DNA of 40,477 nt from Verrucomicrobiota bacterium (lineage in GTDB: Bacteria; Verrucomicrobiota; Verrucomicrobiia; Opitutales; Opitutaceae): contig JAUWBD010000020.1 of assembly GCA_030605125.1 (NCBI GenBank), positions 1 to 40,477 on the forward strand, written 5' to 3'. This document shows positions 24,936 through 32,999 of this stretch, piece by piece. Below the pieces are notes generated by a model. That model was not told the origin of the DNA and did no database searches. It worked only from the letters and a program-made list of their open reading frames with translations. A program made the translations under genes and the position numbers. Position 1 is the stretch's first letter; every line of letters starts with the position of its first letter.

Positions 24936-27338
24936 TCACGGATTCGTGTAGAGCTGCAAAATTTCCGCCGCCGAGAGCACTCGCGCATAAAGGCGCGCGT
25001 CGTCGATTCCGCCGTGGAAGAAGTAGGTGGCCGCGCCCTCGTTCGCCCCGGCCCCGATGCGAAACGGCCTCGCCGTGTTTGGCTGATACGAAGTCACGGT
25101 CTGCGTGCCATGGAGCACCCCGTTCACATAAAGCCGCTTTGTCGTCCCATCACACGTGCCGGCGAGATGGGTCCACGTGTTCATGGCAACCGCCGGACCT
25201 TGCAGCGAGGGCCATTGCGTGCCGGTCCCGGTCCAAAACTGCCAGGTGTTGTTCGGCCCGGCATACAAGATGTAGCCGCGATAACCGCTGTCCCTGCTGC
25301 TCAAAACCGCACGATAAGCGTTCGTGTTACCCGTCACCCGAACCCATGCCGAGAACGTGAAGGGGGTCGCGTTCAGCTCCGGAGAATAGGGGACTTGCAC
25401 ATGCCCGCTCGTGCCATCGAGAGACAATGCGTTGCCCACTTGGCCGGCGATCAGGGACGCCCCTCCCGAGATAACGCCACCATGGCCCTTGTCGCTTGCA
25501 TCCACCGCCGTCGAGTCGGCCACGCTGTCCAGCGTCCAGCGAGCCGCCGCACCAACATATAGGGACGACACCTCGGAGGCCGAAAGCGCCCGGGAGAAAA
25601 TGCGCACGTCATCGATGCCGCCGTGGAAGAAGAAATTGGCGTTGGTTTCGTTCGCGCCGGCACCAATCCGCAGCGGACGCGCGGTGTTGGGCGAGTAGGA
25701 CGACATCGCCTGCGTTCCATAAAGCGCTCCGTTCACGTAGAGCCTCTTCGTGGTTCCATCAAAAGTCCCCGCCAGATGCGTCCAGGAATTCATCGTGATC
25801 GCCGGCCCCTGCAGAGACGGCCACTGCGATCCGTTCCCCGTCCAGAACTGCCAGGTGTCGTTCGGCCCGGCATACAAGATGTAGCCGCGATAGGCGGTGT
25901 CCCTGCTGCTGACCACGGCACGATACGAACCGGCGTTGCCCGTCACGCGAACCCACGCGGAGAACGTGAAGGAGGCGGCATTCAAGCTGGCCGCGTGGGG
26001 GATCTCCACATGGCCCGTCGTCCCGTTGAACTCGCGCGCCCTGCCCATGACACCGCCCCCCACGACCGGCGCACCCACCATCGCGCCGTTGTTTCCGCGC
26101 GCGCTCGAATCGATCGCCACCGTCCCGCTCGTTTCATCGAAGCGCCACCAGCCGGCGACGCCTCGCACCGGATGAGGATAGAGGTAAGGCGCATACCCCG
26201 GTTTCTGGGCGTAATGAAAATCACGCCCGTTCTGAAAAAACGGAATCAGGTCCTGCTGCAACTGAGGATCGCCGTAGCCCAGGTGCACGGCGTTATAGCT
26301 CCCGCCGTTGAGCGTGTTTCCCCACAACCACAGGTCCGTGGTCTGATCGGGCGCGGGATAGGCGGGGTTCGACAGCCCGTATAAATTCTCCACCATCAAA
26401 AACAGCGGCGCGGTGGACCCGGTGAAGGTATTGTTGAAAATGACTCCATCGCCTCCACGTATGCCGCCGGCCCAGGTGGCTTGCGGCGTGTTGTGCGGCC
26501 AAGCCACGCCCCCGCCAATGCTATTGTTATAAACCTCGAAGCTCCGCGATCCCGGGCTGGTCGTCGTCCGCCCGTGCGCATCCACCGCCGGTGCCGGAGC
26601 GTAATTTTGGGTCACCGTGTTGTGCCGAAAAACATACCTGCTCCCGAAGTTGGAGGCGACACAATGCCGATTCCTTTGAAATACATTCCCCTCGATAAAC
26701 ACCGCGTTGCCGGTCCCGAGTTCCAACGCCCCCCAACTCGAGTCCCCATAGACCCCGACGCCATACCCGAGCGACCCGGAACTTGTTGAATAGTAGATAT
26801 CCAAAAACTCGTTGCCGTGAATGACTCCGCGTGGCGCCCCAAGCAACGGGGCGCCCGAACTGCCATTGATGTAGATTCCGTTGCCCGTGAATCGCCGGAA
26901 GCGACAGTTGAAGATTTCAAACCCGCTGGCTTTTCCCAAGATACGGATGCCCGTGTCCACCACCGTCGAGGATGGATCGGCGATGAACAGATCCAACCCG
27001 CGTCCGCTGAAGGTGATGTCCGAAACCTTGAACGGAGCACCCGTCACCGCCTGAAGGCTGAAAATCGGGATGCTAGCGGAATCCAAGCGGTTGAGTATGG
27101 TGGAATCGCGACCGGCACCTCTGACATGTATCCCCTCTTTGAGGACAACCGTCCCCTGCACATTCCATACGCCGGCAGGGATGAAGACGACGTCTCCCGG
27201 CTGGGCCGCATTTACGGCAGCTTGTATCGCGGCTTGCGAGCCGCTGGTCGCGGTCACAACGGCTGAACGAACCGGCGACGATACCAGCGACGCAAGCATC
27301 ATGAAAAGCGGTGCATGATAAAAGCGAAAGACACTCAT
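24936..27338 (-). CDS. Secreted beta-helix / double LamG-domain protein
   Basis: 800 residues up to TGA at 24936-24938. Signal peptide MSVFRFYHAPLFMMLASLVS, cleavage probably near VRSA. Residues about 30-400 form a right-handed parallel beta-helix (pectate-lyase-like): it opens AIQAAVNAAQPGDVVFIPAG with repeated N-G-I and GNVFQRN/HNTVTQN turns. Two concanavalin-like LamG domains follow (about 400-590 and 600-800), each with WRFDETSG or WTLDSVAD openings, FTFSAWVRVTGN and GGIDD-R-(F/Y)-(S/A)R-LSA endings. A polysaccharide-binding or -cleaving surface role is likely; no catalytic residues could be assigned. A LacI-type operator-like site lies about 34 bases upstream of the start. The last domain seems lost to the TGA. 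Confidence 0.85.
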   Translation of the reverse strand: MSVFRFYHAPLFMMLASLVSSPVRSAVVTATSGSQAAIQAAVNAAQPGDVVFIPAGVWNVQGTVVLKEGIHVRGAGRDSTILNRLDSASIPIFSLQAVTGAPFKVSDITFSGRGLDLFIADPSSTVVDTGIRILGKASGFEIFNCRFRRFTGNGIYINGSSGAPLLGAPRGVIHGNEFLDIYYSTSSGSLGYGVGVYGDSSWGALELGTGNAVFIEGNVFQRNRHCVASNFGSRYVFRHNTVTQNYAPAPAVDAHGRTTTSPGSRSFEVYNNSIGGGVAWPHNTPQATWAGGIRGGDGVIFNNTFTGSTAPLFLMVENLYGLSNPAYPAPDQTTDLWLWGNTLNGGSYNAVHLGYGDPQLQQDLIPFFQNGRDFHYAQKPGYAPYLYPHPVRGVAGWWRFDETSGTVAIDSSARGNNGAMVGAPVVGGGVMGRAREFNGTTGHVEIPHAASLNAASFTFSAWVRVTGNAGSYRAVVSSRDTAYRGYILYAGPNDTWQFWTGNGSQWPSLQGPAITMNSWTHLAGTFDGTTKRLYVNGALYGTQAMSSYSPNTARPLRIGAGANETNANFFFHGGIDDVRIFSRALSASEVSSLYVGAAARWTLDSVADSTAVDASDKGHGGVISGGASLIAGQVGNALSLDGTSGHVQVPYSPELNATPFTFSAWVRVTGNTNAYRAVLSSRDSGYRGYILYAGPNNTWQFWTGTGTQWPSLQGPAVAMNTWTHLAGTCDGTTKRLYVNGVLHGTQTVTSYQPNTARPFRIGAGANEGAATYFFHGGIDDARLYARVLSAAEILQLYTNP

Positions 27339-27371
27339 GGGGTAAAATGGGGTAAGGGTTTGGGAAAACGA

Positions 27372-27381
27372 GAAGCGCTAC
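27372..27381. promoter_or_regulatory. LacI-family operator-like site upstream of the LamG gene
   Basis: GAAGCGCTAC has the AGCGCT core typical of LacI/GalR-family operators and resembles GAAAGCGCTAAC at 29742. It lies 34-43 bases upstream of the LamG gene start at 27338, a position suited to repression. The rest of the 157-base gap shows nothing else clear. Confidence 0.35.
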
Positions 27382-27495
27382 ACGCACTACAAAGAACGAA
27401 CGGACAACGACCCGGGCCGACGAGGGGCGCCGGAAAGCACGAGTCGGCAAGGCCACGGTGCCCGCGGAGCCACGAGCACCGGACAGGGAAAAAAA

Positions 27496-28185
27496 CTAGG
27501 GCTTTTTCGGCGTCGATCCGGAGGCGGCGACGCTCACGCTCAAATCAGCCAGGTAGAGTCTGCCGGCATAGGAAAATCCCGTGCCGCTTGTTCCTGCGTT
27601 GATCAGCAGCGCGCCGCGCGCTCCACCCTTGCCGGCCGGAATCGAAAAGCTGCCGACCACGTCGGTCCAGCGGCTGCCGTCATCGGCGAAGGAAAAATGC
27701 TGCGCCGTCTCCGTGTAGTTCACGCCCGCCGCCTCGGAATTGGTGTTAAGCGCATACTTCACGGCCCATCCGATGGGGTTGATCGTGTCGCTGGGATCGC
27801 TGGCAAGGATGCGGAATCGATAAGACACAACGACATCCCGCCCCTTCTCGACATCCCGAAAATCCAGATTCAAAAGATGAAATCCAAAATCTCGGTGGCC
27901 CCCGTTTAGCGTGATCAGCTCATACGCGTTCACCTTGCCATGATTATAAAGGGCGTGATCCGAAGAGCTGCTTTGCCCGCGCACAACCAACAGGGGAGCC
28001 GGCAAACCCGCCAGAGGCGGATTATACTCGATGCTTTCCGTATAGTTCCAATTGGACACGTCCTCCGCCAATATTGTCGGCGATGGTGAGAACGAGGGAA
28101 ACACGATCTCATAATTCCGGGTCTGGGCATACGCCAACACGGAGGCGCCGAGGCTCAAAATCGCCAGACTTATTCTAATATTCAT
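27496..28185 (-). CDS. Secreted protein, paralogue of the PEP-CTERM protein upstream
   Basis: 229 residues, no family recognised. Signal peptide MNIRISLAILSLGASVLAYA with cleavage before QTRNYEIVF. The mature part is a beta-rich single domain: SNWNYTESIEY, LLVVRGQSSSSDHALYNH, FGFHLLNLDFRDVEKGRDVV, INPIGWAVKYALNT, RWTDVVGSFSIPAG, RLYLADLSVSVAAS. These segments align in order with the neighbouring gene at 28277-29022, so the two arose by duplication. Unlike the paralogue it ends in GSTPKKP and has no PEP-CTERM anchor, so it should be released rather than anchored. A carbohydrate-binding-like role is only a guess. Confidence 0.8.
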   Translation of the reverse strand: MNIRISLAILSLGASVLAYAQTRNYEIVFPSFSPSPTILAEDVSNWNYTESIEYNPPLAGLPAPLLVVRGQSSSSDHALYNHGKVNAYELITLNGGHRDFGFHLLNLDFRDVEKGRDVVVSYRFRILASDPSDTINPIGWAVKYALNTNSEAAGVNYTETAQHFSFADDGSRWTDVVGSFSIPAGKGGARGALLINAGTSGTGFSYAGRLYLADLSVSVAASGSTPKKP

Positions 28186-28276
28186 GTGGTTTCTATTTTC
28201 TGTCGGATTTTCGGGGTTTTTCGCTCGCTCGAAGGCGGCGCCGATCGCCTCGACGCCGCACGCGATCAGGCTCGGG

Positions 28277-29022
28277 TCAGGAGCGGCGACGACGGACTTG
28301 CGCGCCCACGAGACACATCACGCCGGCGACCAGCGCGAAGGCGCTCGGCTCCGGGACGGCCGCCACCGTCACTCGAAGATCCGCCAAATAGAGAGACTTA
28401 CCGCTTGAGAAATCGGTCGCACTGGAACCATCGTTGATAAAGATCGCTCCGTTCGAGAGACCGGTGCCCGCAGGAATCACGAACGAGCCGGATACGGTCG
28501 TCCACGTGGTATTGTTGTCGGCGAAATTAAAACTGCCCGCCGTATGGGTGAAGGAGGCGTTCGACGCCCAGCTGTTGCCGAGCGTGTATTTCACCGCCCA
28601 ATTCGTGGGGTCGATGGTGGCGATGCCAACAGTATCATTGGCCAAGATCTTGAACTGATAGGAGACCGAAACATCCTGACCCAGGACCACGTCGGTAAAG
28701 TTTAGATTCAACAGGTAGAACCCGAAGTCGGCGTTCAAGCCGTGGAAGGTCTCCAGCCGATATGCATTCTCCCCGGCGTGGGTGACAATGGAGTGATTGG
28801 AGCTGCCGCTTTGCCCGCGCACAATGAACATCGGGCTCGGCGTGGTCGGGGCGGGTCCGGTATAGACACCATTGAGCGTATAATTCCAATTCGAAGTGGA
28901 TGTCGCGAGCGTCGCGGGGGTCAAGGAAACGTGATATCATACTGGCGTGTCTGAGCGTTCGCCATCACGGAAAGGCCGAGGCAAAGAAGCATCGCGCCGA
29001 TTGAGGTAGTTGGTGTATTCAT
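28277..29022 (-). pseudogene. PEP-CTERM secreted protein with frameshift after the signal peptide
   Basis: ATG at 29022 opens a clear signal peptide (MNTPTTSIGAMLLCLGLSVM, cleavage near ANA) and QTRQYDITFP, equivalent to QTRNYEIVFP of the paralogue, then hits TGA at 28921-28923. The rest of the protein continues in another frame from 28924: SNWNYTLNGVY, MFIVRGQSGSSNHSIVTH, FGFYLLNLNFTDVVLGQDV, TNWAVKYTLG, SLYLADLRVTVA, to 28277. One inserted base near 28924-28926 would join both halves in line with the paralogue, so a one-base deletion is the simplest explanation. The C-terminus VPEPSAFALVAGVMCLVGAQ plus RRRRS is a PEP-CTERM signal for exosortase-dependent surface sorting. No exosortase gene is in the window. 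Sequencing error is the main alternative. Confidence 0.8.
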
Positions 29023-29103
29023 GTTTTGCTGGAGCTCCCCCGCGGCAATCCGCGGGAGGGCAAAGTTGGAAGGGCCGCGAGATCAGACCACCACACGTGG
29101 CGG

Positions 29104-29721
29104 TCACGGGATATTGAAAACCTGCCGGTATGTCGGATTGGCGACGAAGGCCACGTGGCCATCCCAGTAGGCGATGTTCACCCCGGCTCCATGCCGCCAC
29201 TCCGTCAGAGTCCCCTTCACCCGTTGCTCAAATCTCTCGTCGCTACGATAATCGTTGGTGAAGGGAACCTCCGCATCCATTAACAACGGGGACCGCGAGG
29301 GCGCGGGCAGCTGACTGTAGCGCTGGTATTCAAGCCGCTCCTTTACATATAGGTAGGAAATGGAGAGCCAGGCGCCGGACGGAGAGTTATTTGAGAACGA
29401 CTCGACCGCGGACAAGTGGGCCGGACACTGAAACATCGCGGTGGGCTTGTTGGTATTGTCCGACTTCAGATAGGGATAGATCTCCTCAAACCAGAAAACG
29501 ACGAACGGCGGAGACAAGAGGCGTCCGTTGTTCTCGCTTTGGAACATTTGCGCCGCCATGGCCAGTTGGCGCAGATTGCTGGCGCAAACCGACTTCCTGG
29601 CCGTCGCCCGAACCTTGCCGAGGGTCGGAATCAGGATGGCGGCAAGAATCCCGATGACGGCGATGACGGTGAGCAGCTCGATCAGGGTAAATCCCAGCCT
29701 GCCCTTTTTGTTTGTTTTCAT
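29104..29721 (-). CDS. Prepilin-type pseudopilin with H-X9-DG motif
   Basis: 205 residues. Type III (prepilin) signal: MKTNKKGRLG, cleavage before F, then FTLIELLTVIAVIGILAAIL with the invariant Glu at mature position 5. The N-terminal helix spans the membrane; the rest is a small globular pseudopilin domain with ASNLRQLAMAAQMFQSENNG and a C-terminal H-X9-DG box (WRHGAGVNIAYWDGHV). Such proteins are numerous in Verrucomicrobiota, Planctomycetota and Lentisphaerota and often sit beside glycan-degradation genes. No secretion ATPase or prepilin peptidase is nearby. It is 27 bases downstream of GH16 with an operator-like site between. Confidence 0.92.
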   Translation of the reverse strand: MKTNKKGRLGFTLIELLTVIAVIGILAAILIPTLGKVRATARKSVCASNLRQLAMAAQMFQSENNGRLLSPPFVVFWFEEIYPYLKSDNTNKPTAMFQCPAHLSAVESFSNNSPSGAWLSISYLYVKERLEYQRYSQLPAPSRSPLLMDAEVPFTNDYRSDERFEQRVKGTLTEWRHGAGVNIAYWDGHVAFVANPTYRQVFNIP

Positions 29722-29741
29722 AACGCGGGGTATTTTCGTTC

Positions 29742-29753
29742 GAAAGCGCTAAC
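29742..29753. promoter_or_regulatory. LacI-family operator-like site before the pseudopilin gene
   Basis: GAAAGCGCTAAC with the AGCGCT core, inside the larger inverted repeat TTCGTT (29735-29740) / AACGAA (29751-29756). It overlaps the GH16 stop codon (29749-29751) and lies 20-31 bases upstream of the pseudopilin ATG at 29721. It resembles the site at 27372. Confidence 0.4.
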
Positions 29754-31077
29754 GAATGATAATCGACTTCAACGGGAGGGGCGCGTCGCCATCCGGCCGA
29801 ATGATGGACAGCGCCTCGATATCCTTGGCGCGGGCGTCATAGAAAGGGAGATAGACGCCAATGCGCTCTTCGTTCACGTAAATATCATATTTCTTGGCCG
29901 CCAGATCGAGCACCAGCATAATGCGCTGATCCTCGTCGTCCTTCAGCGTAGCGAGCTTCACCGATGGGCTGCCCAAGGCATGAAAGTAATGGAGATCAAG
30001 CCCTTGGATATCCAATTTTACGGCCGGCCGGCCGGCCCCCTCCAGAAGCAAGGTCGTCACGGATTCAGGACTCTTCGCGGCGGCGGACCATTGCGTGGAC
30101 ATATCCACCACCAAGCAATCCTGGGGCGCCTGAAACCGCCTCTTGAGCGTCACCTCTTTCGCATCCGCCTTATTTCGGCGCCATCCGGACGCCTGCAGCG
30201 TCTCGGCCGAGGGTGAATCGCCGTAGTCCTCCTTGATAATCGTCTTCGGCAGATAATAACGCACCCAATCAACAACCAAGACGGGATTCCGCTCGTCGCC
30301 CTTCGCGCCAAATCCGTTTGCCGGGATTTCGCCGATTCCACCGCCCCAGCCCTTGTGCTGCACCTCCTTGCTCAGAATCACATATTGAGGGCGCCAAGAG
30401 ATGGCCGACTCCAGCTCTCCCGAAGAGGGTTTCTCGGCGAACGTCGTGATGAGCTCCCCATTGATGTAGAATTTGCAATAGCCCGGCATCCACTCCCAGC
30501 CATAAACATGAAAGCCCTCATTGAGCTTTTTCCCAACGGGGCCCGAGCTGGCTTTGTCGTCGGCGCCCCCGAAGGCGTTGTAATTCCAGTGTATGGTTGC
30601 GAAAACCTGCTCATTGTTCCGGTGCAGGTGCTCCATGATATCCATCTCGGTCCCGGCGACGCGAGGGCGCCCCATGAATCCGCGGTCAAAGCCGATATCG
30701 GGAGATTGATACCAAAAGGCCGACCAGACCCCGGGTGGGTCATAAACGCGGATACGGGCCTCGATATACCCGAAAAGGGGCTCGAATTTCCCACGAGTCG
30801 ATATCATCGACGTGTAGTGAACGCCCTTCTCGGTGTAGTTGCGAATGGTCATGTGCCCGTCGGCGACTTCCACCGCTCGAACAGTGTTGTAGGCGTCGCG
30901 CCTCTTCGCATCGGCGTCATCCGGACCAAGGCCTCGATAGCTCCACCTCGAGCGATCCAGCGACACTCCGTCGAACTCATCCGCCCAGTAGGGAGTAGGT
31001 TCGCAGGACTCGGGCGGCGTCGTCGCGAGAACGAGCAGCGGCAGGCACAGAAAAGGAAGCGGCGCGAAACGGAGCAT
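29749..31077 (-). CDS. Secreted GH16-family endo-glycosidase
   Basis: 442 residues from ATG at 31077. The N-terminus MLRFAPLPFLCLPLLVLA is a signal peptide; the open frame continues upstream but without similarity. The GH16 jelly-roll starts YWADEFDGVSLDRSRWSY (30-47) and has the catalytic motif EMDIMEH (E144 nucleophile, D146, E149 acid/base), with ISTRGKFEPLFGYIEARI, WSAFWYQSPDIG and FHVYGWEW in the expected order, ending near residue 280 with VVDWVRYYLP. A C-terminal extension of about 160 residues looks like a second beta-sandwich and may bind carbohydrate. GH16 enzymes cut beta-1,3/1,4-glucans or galactans (laminarin, agar, carrageenan, keratan); this one's substrate is open. No promoter could be picked confidently in the 346-base divergent gap (31078-31423). 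Confidence 0.92.
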   Translation of the reverse strand: MLRFAPLPFLCLPLLVLATTPPESCEPTPYWADEFDGVSLDRSRWSYRGLGPDDADAKRRDAYNTVRAVEVADGHMTIRNYTEKGVHYTSMISTRGKFEPLFGYIEARIRVYDPPGVWSAFWYQSPDIGFDRGFMGRPRVAGTEMDIMEHLHRNNEQVFATIHWNYNAFGGADDKASSGPVGKKLNEGFHVYGWEWMPGYCKFYINGELITTFAEKPSSGELESAISWRPQYVILSKEVQHKGWGGGIGEIPANGFGAKGDERNPVLVVDWVRYYLPKTIIKEDYGDSPSAETLQASGWRRNKADAKEVTLKRRFQAPQDCLVVDMSTQWSAAAKSPESVTTLLLEGAGRPAVKLDIQGLDLHYFHALGSPSVKLATLKDDEDQRIMLVLDLAAKKYDIYVNEERIGVYLPFYDARAKDIEALSIIRPDGDAPLPLKSIIIR

Positions 31078-31423
31078 GGCGGGGTAGATCGGGTGATGTC
31101 GAACGGGGCAGATTGAGTGCGCGCAGGAACCGACGAAAAGTGACTTCAGCCAGTGACGCCCCCAATATTTCATCTCATGAAACAATAGAACATCTTGCCC
31201 CTCGACAAGCATTTTCTGCTGAGACTTCCAATTTTCGCCACGCTCGCCGCCTTTAGGCATTAATCGGTTCACTCGATGCACTTTTGAATACCCCCTCTTC
31301 AGCTTCTCGCTCCAATGCAAGAAAGGAGCTGCGGCGGCAGCCGGCGGCACCAAGATCCCAAAGCGCAATCGCCTTCAATTTTTCTGTCGTCGCAAGGACG
31401 ACCCGGATCCATTGGTTTCAGTG

Positions 31424-32608
31424 ATGGAGCTATTCGAAAAGGCTTGGCCCTTCGCAGAGTCTGGCGACGACGCATTCACACAGAAGGCGGCGGCCAGCAA
31501 AAACCGCTTGCGCATCCTCGGCCTCATCGCGCGCCGCCGCTGCCTCTCGCAACGCCAGCTGGTGCTCGCGACCGGACTCCAAGCCTCGACGGTTTCCAAC
31601 ATCGTCCGCGCCTTCAAGGACCAGTGCCTCCTTCGCGATGGCGCCGCGATCGAGGCCGAGCGCGTGGGCCCCAAGGAGACTGAAATCGAACTGGTGCCGG
31701 AGAGTCTCTGGTGCGCGGGCGTCTCGCTCGACGTCCTCGGCCATCGGCTCGTTCTCGTAAACGCCGCCGGCCATATGCTCGCACAGGAAACCCTCCCGTC
31801 CGGCATCGTCGCGGACCAGATCATCCACTGCATCGCCGAACAACTCCCCGCATGCGCCGCCAGGGTGGGCCTCGACCCCGCCCGCTTCGGCGGTCTCGGC
31901 ATCAGCGTGCCCGGCGTCGTGGACGCGGAAAGCGGCACCGTGCTCATGTCGCGTTCGCTCAATCTCAAGGACTTCCCCCTCCGCGCCCCCCTGGAGCGCG
32001 CCCTCGGCCGCCCCGTCTGGGTGGAGCGCAACGTCACCTGCGGCGCCTATGCCGAGCACCACTCCGGCGCCTCTCGCCGACGCGACTCCTTCATCTACTT
32101 CCTGCTGCGCACGGCGCCGGACAACACGATCCACTTCGGCCTCTCCCTCGTCATCGGCGAGAAGATTTTTCATGGCTGCAACTCCGCCGCGGGCGAGGTC
32201 GATTACCACCTGCTCCCCTCCGCTCATCCATCGATCCGACCCGGCGGCGGCACGACTCCGGCCGATGCGGACGCCTTCTACGCCGCCTTCGCCGACACCC
32301 TCGCCAGCATCGTCAACCTGCTCGACATCAGCTGCGTCGTCCTCAGCAGCAACGACGACTGGCTCACCCCCGCCCGCTTCCAACGCCTGCAAGAGGTCGT
32401 CGCCACCCGCCTGATCCCGGTGCCCCACCGCCGCTTCGATCTCCTCCGCTCCACCATGGGCATCGACGGCGTCATCGTCGGCAGCGCCCAGCTCGCCCTC
32501 CACCGCGGCCTCGCCGCCCGCGTGGCCCAGCCCCTCGACAACACCAACCCATCACTCCCCGCGCCTCGCGCACCCAAGCGCGGCCGGCGGCGCCAAGCAA
32601 TTTCGTAG
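31424..32608 (+). CDS. ROK-family transcriptional regulator
   Basis: 394 residues from ATG at 31424 (TTG at 31412 and GTG at 31421 are also in frame). N-terminal winged helix-turn-helix at about 26-72 (NRLRILGLIARRRCLSQRQL, GLQASTVSNIVRAF). The ROK domain follows: FGGLGISVPGVVDAESGTVL, VWVERNVTCGAYAEHHSG, TIHFGLSLVIGEKIFHG. The sugar-kinase DxGGT loop is changed (SLDVLGHRLVLV) and the Cys-rich zinc motif of active ROK kinases is absent, so it is a regulator, not a kinase. It should sense an N-acetylhexosamine or its phosphate and control the downstream GH20-nagB-nagA operon, by analogy with NagC. The C-terminus is proline/arginine-rich. Confidence 0.88.
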   Translation: MELFEKAWPFAESGDDAFTQKAAASKNRLRILGLIARRRCLSQRQLVLATGLQASTVSNIVRAFKDQCLLRDGAAIEAERVGPKETEIELVPESLWCAGVSLDVLGHRLVLVNAAGHMLAQETLPSGIVADQIIHCIAEQLPACAARVGLDPARFGGLGISVPGVVDAESGTVLMSRSLNLKDFPLRAPLERALGRPVWVERNVTCGAYAEHHSGASRRRDSFIYFLLRTAPDNTIHFGLSLVIGEKIFHGCNSAAGEVDYHLLPSAHPSIRPGGGTTPADADAFYAAFADTLASIVNLLDISCVVLSSNDDWLTPARFQRLQEVVATRLIPVPHRRFDLLRSTMGIDGVIVGSAQLALHRGLAARVAQPLDNTNPSLPAPRAPKRGRRRQAIS

Positions 32609-32637
32609 ATCAATGCGCATCCTCAATGCGCATTGAT
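32609..32637. promoter_or_regulatory. Tandem palindromic operator-like site
   Basis: TCAATGCGCAT occurs at 32610-32620 and again at 32623-32633, start-to-start spacing 13 bases. The second copy is part of a perfect palindrome CAATGCGCATTG (32624-32635). Together ATCAATGCGCAT (32609-32620) and ATGCGCATTGAT (32626-32637) form a 12-bp inverted repeat. It starts at the ROK stop codon and precedes the GH20 operon by about 360 bases. There is no T-run, so an operator bound by the ROK protein is more likely than a terminator. Confidence 0.55.
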
Positions 32638-32999
32638 AATTCCATCGCGTGAATTAATTCAATTGACAGCGCTCCCTCTGCGGCGCCGAATTGCTTCATA
32701 CGGTGGATTATCCTTGCCCCAACCCTATCCAGAACCGCCCGCACCTGCGGCGCCAGTTCCTCCCACATGGCCCCACCCGCTCCGACATCGCGGCGGAAGC
32801 GCCCGAGCGGAGTGGCGCCCTAAGGCCTGCCCCGACCGATCGCTCATCATCGCCCGCCTGAAGGCCCCCCAATCTTCACGACGCCAGCCCGCCGGCTGCT
32901 CGAAAGCGCAACACCTCCCCTCCCGCAGACTGAGCCGACATCCCAGGTGCATCGCGCGGCCACCTCCCCCCGCCCTTTGACGCGACCATCCCCTTCTCC
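32638..32999 (+). promoter_or_regulatory. Probable promoter and leader of the GH20-nagBA operon
   Basis: Non-coding stretch between the ROK gene and GH20. It starts AT-rich with the perfect palindrome GAATTAATTC (32651-32660) and a consensus -35-like TTGACA (32663-32668); no equally good -10 box lies 16-18 bases on. The rest (32700-32999) is GC-rich with no convincing reading frame, riboswitch or terminator, so the leader would be long. Confidence 0.4.

Noticed and set aside
31078-31368. In-frame extension of the GH16 gene by 97 codons to 31368
   Set aside because: The extra residues show no similarity to a leader and would bury the clear signal peptide that starts at the ATG at 31077.
31424-32608. 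ROK protein as a GlcNAc kinase
   Set aside because: It has an N-terminal helix-turn-helix and lacks the DxGGT phosphate loop and the cysteine zinc motif of ROK kinases.
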